64,000 bases of DNA from Granulicella sp. S156 (lineage in GTDB: Bacteria > Acidobacteriota > Terriglobia > Terriglobales > Acidobacteriaceae). The stretch covers positions 151,428-215,427 of the forward strand of contig NZ_LMUH01000009.1 of the NCBI RefSeq assembly GCF_009766105.1, read 5' to 3'. How positions within the stretch are numbered: the stretch's first letter is position 1; each line of letters starts with the position of its first letter. The notes under the pieces are model-generated. The model worked only from the letters and a program-made list of their open reading frames with translations. It made no database searches and had not been told where the DNA came from. This document shows, piece after piece, positions 58,688-64,000 of this stretch. A program made the translations under genes and the position numbers.

Positions 58688-59146
58688 ATGATTCTCATTC
58701 GCGATGCTCGTCCCAGCGATGGGCCGGCGATCATGGCAATGCTTGCAGAGCTGGCTGCCTTTGAAGGTGCGAACCACGCTCCGCGCCTGAACGGCGTCAC
58801 GCTGGCAAGGGATGTCTTCGGTCCCGCACCGCGATTGAATATCGCGGTGGCAGAGATTGCAAACCATCCACGAGCGCAACTGGCCGGCTTCATCTCCTGG
58901 TTCGAGAACTATTCGAGCTGGGAGGGCCGAGTTGGTGTTCACATCGGCGATCTCTGGGTCTGCCCTGAGTTTCGTGGACAGGGCGTAGCCGCAGAACTAC
59001 TTCGGCAGGTTCTCTCCCGGAACAGGGGAAGGCGTATCGATGTATTCGTGATTCGAGACAATGCAGGGGCGCGTGGCTTCTATGAACATCTCGGGTTCAG
59101 AGAGAAGAGAGAGTGGTGTCTGTATAGGATCGAAGCCGAGGAATAG
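58688..59146 (+). CDS. GNAT family N-acetyltransferase
   Basis: A 152-residue GNAT protein: IRDARPSDGPAIMAML start, motif A VHIGDLWVCPEFRGQGVAAE and motif B NAGARGFYEHLGF. The ATG at 58688 is preferred because GAGAGAA lies at proper spacing; an ATG at 58673 overlapping the rhodanese stop is possible. Part of the rhodanese operon. Confidence 0.88.
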   Translation: MILIRDARPSDGPAIMAMLAELAAFEGANHAPRLNGVTLARDVFGPAPRLNIAVAEIANHPRAQLAGFISWFENYSSWEGRVGVHIGDLWVCPEFRGQGVAAELLRQVLSRNRGRRIDVFVIRDNAGARGFYEHLGFREKREWCLYRIEAEE

Positions 59147-59167
59147 TTCGGTGGTGGCGTGGGCGAA

Positions 59168-59214
59168 ATGCGGGGGTCCTTCGTTCGCTACGCTCTCTCA
59201 AGGATGACGACGAG
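59168..59214. repeat. REP palindrome, short copy
   Basis: ATGCGGGGGTCCTTCGTTCG with CTCAAGGATGACGACGAG, same family as 13564-13650, between convergent GNAT and histidine kinase genes. Confidence 0.6.
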
Positions 59215-59249
59215 AAACAAGCAACGGCAAAAGAGTATCGGGGAGCTGC

Positions 59250-60689
59250 TTATACAGCTTCTCTTTGCACTATCTTCTTCACGTTATGGATCGCTGCATA
59301 TCTTGGCAGACTGAAAGAAAAGCAGCTCCCTTGCAGCTGGGTGCTCTGTACCTGAATGGTCGTGCCATGCCGTTCCGCCAGGGCTTCGGCGAGTGCGAGT
59401 CCAAGCCCCGCTCCGCCTGGAGCGATCGGCGAAGAGTTGGTGGCGCGATAAAACCTCTTGAAGACGGAAGGCAGTGCCTCTGCGGCGATGCCAATGCCGG
59501 TGTCGCTGACAGAGAAGACGACCGCATCGTCTTTGAGGTGGGTTCGCAGAACGACGTGACCACCTGCTGGTGTGTATTTGCAGGCGTTGTCCAGCAGGAT
59601 CGTCAGCAGGCGCCGCAGGCTGGGCAGATCGCCGAAGACAGAGACTCCGGCTGCATCGGGCTCTCCCTCGAATGAGATTCCGTGCTGCTCCATCAGCATG
59701 GTCCACTTGCCGCCGAGTTCTTTCACCAGCTTGTTGGGATCGAGTGCTTCAAACTGCAGCACGTCGGCCTTTGCATCCGCACGTGCGAGCGAGAGCAGGT
59801 TGTCGATCAGCGTGCTCATGCGGACGGACTCGGCCTGTATGCGCTCGCAGACCTCTTTGTACTGGTCGGCAGTGCGTGGAAAGGCGAGGGCGACCTCGGC
59901 CTCGGCGCGGACGAGCGAGATGGGCGAGCGCAGTTCGTGTGCGGCGTTGGCGGTAAACTCACGCACGCTCTTATAGCCGGCTTCGATGCGGTCGAGCATC
60001 TGGTTAAGTGTCTGGGTGAGGTTGGCGAGTTCGTCGCGCGTCTCTAATACAGGGAGACGCCAGTTCAGGCTCTTGTCGTTGATATGCCGCGCTTCTAACT
60101 CAATCGCCGCGACGGGATTCAAGGCCTGGCGGCTCATCCACCATCCTCCGAGCAGAGCGATCAGCAGAACGGTAGGTGTGAGGATCATCAGCTGGCGGCG
60201 AAAGTCGTTGTAGACGATGAGCTTGCTGTTCAGCGAGGTGCCGGTCTGTACGGTATAGCTGCGCCCTTTAACGGTGATCGGCTTGATCAGTGCCCAGACG
60301 GGAACCGACTCGGCGCTGAACTCGAAGTATGTGCCGTCTGCTGGGACAGCACTGGGCAAGGCAAGATGAGGATAGAGTTCTGTGATGGCTTTGGAACGAT
60401 AGATCCAATCGCCGTCCTGCCCGATGACCTGCAGCCACTTGCTGCCATGCGTAACGTCGTAGGTAGAGACCATGTTCTCGCGCAGTGTGCCGATCGGTTC
60501 GTCTGGTGGCTGAGCTTCGAGAAAGCGCTGGATGCTGCGGACGCGCTGTTGCAGTTCGGTGGTCTCGATGGTCAGGATGCAGCGATGCACCATCCACAGG
60601 CACGTTGCAGAGAGCGTGAACATGGCGACAGCGAAGATAAGGAAGAACCAGAGCGAGAGGCGCAGCCGGATGGAGAGAGGACGTATCAC
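59250..60689 (-). CDS. Sensor histidine kinase (OmpR partner type)
   Basis: A 479-residue membrane kinase. Helix 1 around residues 12-34 (LWFFLIFAVAMFTLSATCLW), periplasmic sensor to ~160, helix 2 (LMILTPTVLLIALLGGWWM), HAMP, HisKA with the phospho-His in FTANAAHELRSPISLVRAEA, and HATPase with N-box LLTILLDNACKYTPAGGH and G-box VSDTGIGIAAEALPS, GGAGLGLALA. The layout is that of CusS/QseC-type sensors. The start overlaps the response regulator end (ATGA). Confidence 0.92.
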   Translation of the reverse strand: MIRPLSIRLRLSLWFFLIFAVAMFTLSATCLWMVHRCILTIETTELQQRVRSIQRFLEAQPPDEPIGTLRENMVSTYDVTHGSKWLQVIGQDGDWIYRSKAITELYPHLALPSAVPADGTYFEFSAESVPVWALIKPITVKGRSYTVQTGTSLNSKLIVYNDFRRQLMILTPTVLLIALLGGWWMSRQALNPVAAIELEARHINDKSLNWRLPVLETRDELANLTQTLNQMLDRIEAGYKSVREFTANAAHELRSPISLVRAEAEVALAFPRTADQYKEVCERIQAESVRMSTLIDNLLSLARADAKADVLQFEALDPNKLVKELGGKWTMLMEQHGISFEGEPDAAGVSVFGDLPSLRRLLTILLDNACKYTPAGGHVVLRTHLKDDAVVFSVSDTGIGIAAEALPSVFKRFYRATNSSPIAPGGAGLGLALAEALAERHGTTIQVQSTQLQGSCFSFSLPRYAAIHNVKKIVQREAV

Positions 60690-61408
60690 GCGCCGGCGCC
60701 TTTTTGCAGCGGAGTCGAAGGCTCGATGGAGAGGAAGTAGCCTGTGCCGCGAACCGTGCCTATCAGACTGCGCTGTTCCGCATGGCCGAGTTTGCCGCGC
60801 AGCGAGTTAATGAAGGTGTCCAGCGCTCCTGGGCTTACTTCCGCATTGGGTCCCCAGACTTTTTCGAGGAGCTGTTTTCTGGTAACGACGCTGCCGGACT
60901 CTTCCATGAGCCGCTCCAGCAGGAGGAACTCTGTGCGGGTAAGAGATAAGGGAGTGCCGGCGAGCGAGATGGTGTGCTTTAGCTTGTCGAGAACGAGGTC
61001 GCCAATCTGCAGCAGGCCACTGGGAGCGGAAGGGCGGCGGCGGGTGATGGCGCCGATGCGGGCCAGCAGCTCTGGGAAAGAGAACGGCTTGGTCATGTAG
61101 TCGTCGGCTCCGAGGTCGAGCCCGCGAATGATGTCGTCCTCCAGATCGTAGGCTGTCAGCATCAATATGACTGCATGATTTTGCTGCGTGCGCAGGCTCG
61201 CTGCCACCTCATATCCATTGCGTGTGGGCAGACCGATATCGAGCAGCACGATGTCGTACTCGTAGCTTTGCGCGAGGGCCAGCCCTTCAGCTCCATCGGA
61301 TGCCGTCATCACAGTGTGCCCGTGTTCCCACAGGCCCCGGCGCAGCACATCCAGCATGCGCGGGTCGTCCTCGACAATCAGAATTCGAAAGGTGCCAGCG
61401 GCTTCCAT
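60686..61408 (-). CDS. OmpR family response regulator
   Basis: A 240-residue response regulator. Receiver: FRILIVEDDPRMLDVLRRGL, phospho-Asp in YDIVLLDIGLPTRNGYEV, switch Thr/Lys in YMTKPFSFPELLARIGA. Winged helix: LSLTRTEFLLLERLMEESGS, VDTFINSLRGKLG-like (LDTFINSLRGKLG), IGTVRGTGYFLS. ATG 61408 is used; 61420 is also possible. Divergent from the TonB-dependent receptor gene, 241 bases away, which may be its target. Confidence 0.92.
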   Translation of the reverse strand: MEAAGTFRILIVEDDPRMLDVLRRGLWEHGHTVMTASDGAEGLALAQSYEYDIVLLDIGLPTRNGYEVAASLRTQQNHAVILMLTAYDLEDDIIRGLDLGADDYMTKPFSFPELLARIGAITRRRPSAPSGLLQIGDLVLDKLKHTISLAGTPLSLTRTEFLLLERLMEESGSVVTRKQLLEKVWGPNAEVSPGALDTFINSLRGKLGHAEQRSLIGTVRGTGYFLSIEPSTPLQKGAGA

Positions 61409-61649
61409 GGCGTGATGCATCCCTGCTGGGTATAAGACTTCAACGTTATCGCTCGTGTGTTACGGCTGCGTGAATCGGGATCTGCTCGTTCACCTCTACG
61501 ATAGGTGTACCCCCAACCTCAGGACTTTTTTACAGGATGGTGAAACCTCATTCACTGCCGCTCGTCATCATCGGCCTATACGAATTTGAATTTCGATGCT
61601 CTGTCGCGAGTCAAACGCTGACGGATGCGTCATTTTTTCGAGGATTGTG

Positions 61650-64000
61650 ATGCGGCTGCCGAAAGTGATCGACATAAGAAATTGGAAGAGTGTAGGCGTG
61701 GTCTGTCTGCTGGGGTTGACGTTCTTCTCTTCAACAAGCTTTGCCGCGCGAGGCACGGACCCTGCTGTTGAATCCTCCGTTCAGCCGGGCAAAGGCGCCA
61801 TCTCCGGCACTGTTACAGATAGCTCTGGCGGAGTTGTGCCTGGGGCGCAGGTTAAATTGGCTCCCCTCAACCTCACCGTAGTCACCAATGAGCAGGGTGC
61901 GTTCATTCTGCCCGAGGTGCCGTCCGGCAAGTACGTCTTGAGGGTCTCCTATATAGGCTTTAAGCAGCAGGACACCGACGTTGATCTGGCATCGGGGCAG
62001 GTGCTCAGCCTGAACCTCAAGCTTGCCGTTGCCTCCAACAGCGAGGAGATCCTCGTCACCGCGCCGCGTCCGCACGGGGAAGCCGAAGCCATCAACGAGA
62101 CACGCACCGCCGACAATATCTTGCAGGTGCTGCCCGCCGAGGTCATTACCAGCCTGCCAAATGCCAACGTAGCCGATGCCATCGGACGTCTGCCCTCTGT
62201 GTCGCTCTATCGCATCGAAGGCGAGGGCGTTTATATCCAGGTGCGTGGCACAGAGCCTCGACTGACCAATGTCACGGTCGACGGTATCACCATCCCCGCA
62301 CCCGAGCCGACAGTCCGTCAGGTGCGCCTCGATGTTATCCCCTCGGACATGGTCGAAGCCGTTGAGCTGAATAAGACGCTCTCTGCGAATCAGGATGCGG
62401 ACGGTATCGGCGGCTCGGTGAACCTGCGCACCAAAGAGGCTACCGAGCAGCCGACGATCAACTTCTACGGCAACGGAGGCTACACCAACATCCTCAATGG
62501 CCGCAGTTCTGCCGCGACGGGTGGCACGATTGGAAAGCGCTTCGGAACGACGAAGCGCTTCGGGCTGCTTGGCAATGCGGCCTATGACTATAACGGCCGC
62601 GGCATCGACAACATTCAGCCTGCACTCGATCCACTCTCCACTTTCGCAGAGCCTTTCTACGACAACAATACGATTCGTGAATACCGTTACTACCGTTACC
62701 GCTACGGCTTTGCGGGCAGCGCCGACTATCGGCTCAGCGAGAACGCAAGCATCTATGCCCACGGTTTCTACTCCGACCTGAAGGACTGGGGCGATAAGTG
62801 GTACTACGAGCCTGTTTCGACCGCGATCAGTTCTTCAGGAGCACTGCCTAGTCCTACGGCTGCCTCTCCGTCGCCGAAGTTCTACACCTCCAGCAAGCGC
62901 CCCAATGCCTCTGTAGGAACTGTGATTCTGGGGGGAAGAGATGTCCAGGCGAAACAATGGATGTCCTGGCAGGTATCGGCTTCGCGTTCGTACGAGGTGG
63001 ATTCTGCAGGAAACCCCAAGGCTGATTTTTCATGGGTAGGCCCGGCTGTGTACTGCAACTATGCGCCCACGGGTACTACGAACCTGTACCATCCGCACTT
63101 CGGCACCTGCGATACTACGCCGACCTCTCCGTTGTTGAACTCTGCGAACTGGATCTTCAAAGACATCACCATATCGAAGGGCTTGAACGCACAGCTCGAC
63201 CTCACGGCCCAGGCTTCCTATGCCCGGAACTACACCTCGCATGGGCACTTTGGAAACTTCGAGATGGGCTTCAAGTTCAACAATGGACACCAGTCCCAGG
63301 ATTCTACGGAGACTGTCTACGACGGCTGGTCTACCAAGGCTGGTTCGTCGACTCCACTGATGAGCGGGCTGCAAAGCAACTTTCATAACTCCGACTACTT
63401 CAATGGCACGTACTTCGGTGGAAACTTCGGGCCGGTCTCGGACTTCAATCAGGTGGCGGCTTACACGCTCACGAACTTCTCCGGGTATGTAGACAACTAT
63501 AAGACGGTCGCCGATATCTATCCGAACCTCTTCCACACTATCGAGCGCATCACCGCCGGCTATGCGATGAACACCATCGACTTCGGCAAGCTGCACCTCC
63601 AGACCGGCCTGCGCTTCGAGGCCACGCAGATGGATACGTTCGGCTATAACCTGACGTTCTACGCTCCCAGTTCAGCTACGATGATGCCGTGCGCTACACC
63701 GCTCCCTGCGACGCCTACCGGTTGCTATGTGGTCGCAGGTGTCAACAACAACCCCGCATACCTGGACGTACTTCCCAGCATCCAGATGCGCTATGCCCTC
63801 ACGTCCAACTCCGCCTTGCGCGCGGTCTATGCGCGCGGCGTCGCGCGGCCCGACCCCTATCAGCTTGTGCCCTATGCTACGGAAGACTCGACGGCCAGCC
63901 CAACAACTGTCGCCATCGGCAATCCCGCGCTTCGTCCTGAGCACGCCAACAACTACGACCTGCTATACGAGGACTACCTCAACCCACTCGGCCTTATCCA
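61650..64000 (+). CDS. TonB-dependent receptor, partial (runs off the window)
   Basis: An open frame of 783 codons with no stop before the window end. ATG 61650 opens a signal peptide (SVGVVCLLGLTFFSSTSFAA), then a carboxypeptidase-regulatory-like domain (GAISGTVTDSSGGVVPGAQV, YVLRVSYIGFKQ), the plug (SLPNANVADAIGRLPSVSLY, IQVRGTEPRLTNVTVDGI, QDADGIGGSVNLRTKEA) and part of the beta-barrel. The plug matches the 'TonB-Xanth-Caul' type that imports carbohydrates and other large nutrients. No ribosome binding site stronger than GAGGATTG is seen. The ligand is unknown. Confidence 0.93.
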   Translation, partial: MRLPKVIDIRNWKSVGVVCLLGLTFFSSTSFAARGTDPAVESSVQPGKGAISGTVTDSSGGVVPGAQVKLAPLNLTVVTNEQGAFILPEVPSGKYVLRVSYIGFKQQDTDVDLASGQVLSLNLKLAVASNSEEILVTAPRPHGEAEAINETRTADNILQVLPAEVITSLPNANVADAIGRLPSVSLYRIEGEGVYIQVRGTEPRLTNVTVDGITIPAPEPTVRQVRLDVIPSDMVEAVELNKTLSANQDADGIGGSVNLRTKEATEQPTINFYGNGGYTNILNGRSSAATGGTIGKRFGTTKRFGLLGNAAYDYNGRGIDNIQPALDPLSTFAEPFYDNNTIREYRYYRYRYGFAGSADYRLSENASIYAHGFYSDLKDWGDKWYYEPVSTAISSSGALPSPTAASPSPKFYTSSKRPNASVGTVILGGRDVQAKQWMSWQVSASRSYEVDSAGNPKADFSWVGPAVYCNYAPTGTTNLYHPHFGTCDTTPTSPLLNSANWIFKDITISKGLNAQLDLTAQASYARNYTSHGHFGNFEMGFKFNNGHQSQDSTETVYDGWSTKAGSSTPLMSGLQSNFHNSDYFNGTYFGGNFGPVSDFNQVAAYTLTNFSGYVDNYKTVADIYPNLFHTIERITAGYAMNTIDFGKLHLQTGLRFEATQMDTFGYNLTFYAPSSATMMPCATPLPATPTGCYVVAGVNNNPAYLDVLPSIQMRYALTSNSALRAVYARGVARPDPYQLVPYATEDSTASPTTVAIGNPALRPEHANNYDLLYEDYLNPLGLI

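Overview
The window reads as chromosomal DNA of an acidobacterium, probably a member of the Terriglobia/Acidobacteriaceae (Granulicella, Terriglobus or Edaphobacter-like). The evidence is the lineage-typical gene set: two PadR + 'acidobacterial duplicated orphan permease' (ADOP) pairs, a TIGR03435-type soil-associated protein, a TonB-dependent receptor with an N-terminal carboxypeptidase-regulatory domain, and long alanine/glycine-rich tails on ribosomal proteins. The DNA is GC-rich, and the intergenic spaces are full of REP-like palindromes. There are no prophage genes, no CRISPR array and no rRNA; there is one tRNA and one IS110 element.

Layout. 0-16 kb: exported peptidases (DUF885, S10, S9), a VapBC toxin-antitoxin pair, an EamA exporter divergent from its LysR regulator, a TetR/DHA2 efflux pair with two visible operators, a sigma factor-TonB operon, an orphan FkbH-like protein and a Uma2 nuclease-fold protein. 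16-22 kb: housekeeping block ispE, tRNA-Gln(TTG), prs, rplY, pth, rpsF, rpsR, rplI, closed by a strong terminator. The 316-nt space before prs looks like a structured leader with an anti-Shine-Dalgarno segment. 22-26 kb: a membrane protein coupled to a Met/His-rich exported protein, then an orphan FtsX-type permease.

26.3-37.8 kb: a dense catabolic island made of three transcription units. It holds an amidase, an NMT1/THI5-type binding lipoprotein, a truncated glycerate kinase remnant, a guanine-deaminase-like deaminase, a GlcD-like FAD oxidase, a creatininase-fold amidohydrolase, a CocE/NonD hydrolase, an SsuB/SsuC-type ABC importer, DUF3891, an AtzH/HpxZ-like protein, an acetamidase/formamidase and a RidA protein. 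No regulator lies inside. Together they suggest uptake and stepwise hydrolysis and deamination of a nitrogen-rich heterocycle or ureide. I do not recognise this exact set as a described pathway, and it is the best candidate here for an undescribed system.

38-49 kb: DUF2165 protein, a sigma/anti-sigma pair whose anti-sigma carries propeller-like sensor repeats, a methyltransferase, an IS110 element with a structured RNA directly before its transposase, a GNAT protein, a TetR/hydrolase/dehydrogenase module, an AT-richer pair of unknown genes, and a TIGR03435 protein. 49-56 kb: two PadR-ADOP pairs, each with its own palindromic operator. 56-59 kb: a haloalkane dehalogenase with all five catalytic residues, a GlxA-type regulator, a rhodanese and a GNAT protein. 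59-64 kb: a sensor kinase/response regulator pair divergent from a TonB-dependent receptor that runs off the window end.
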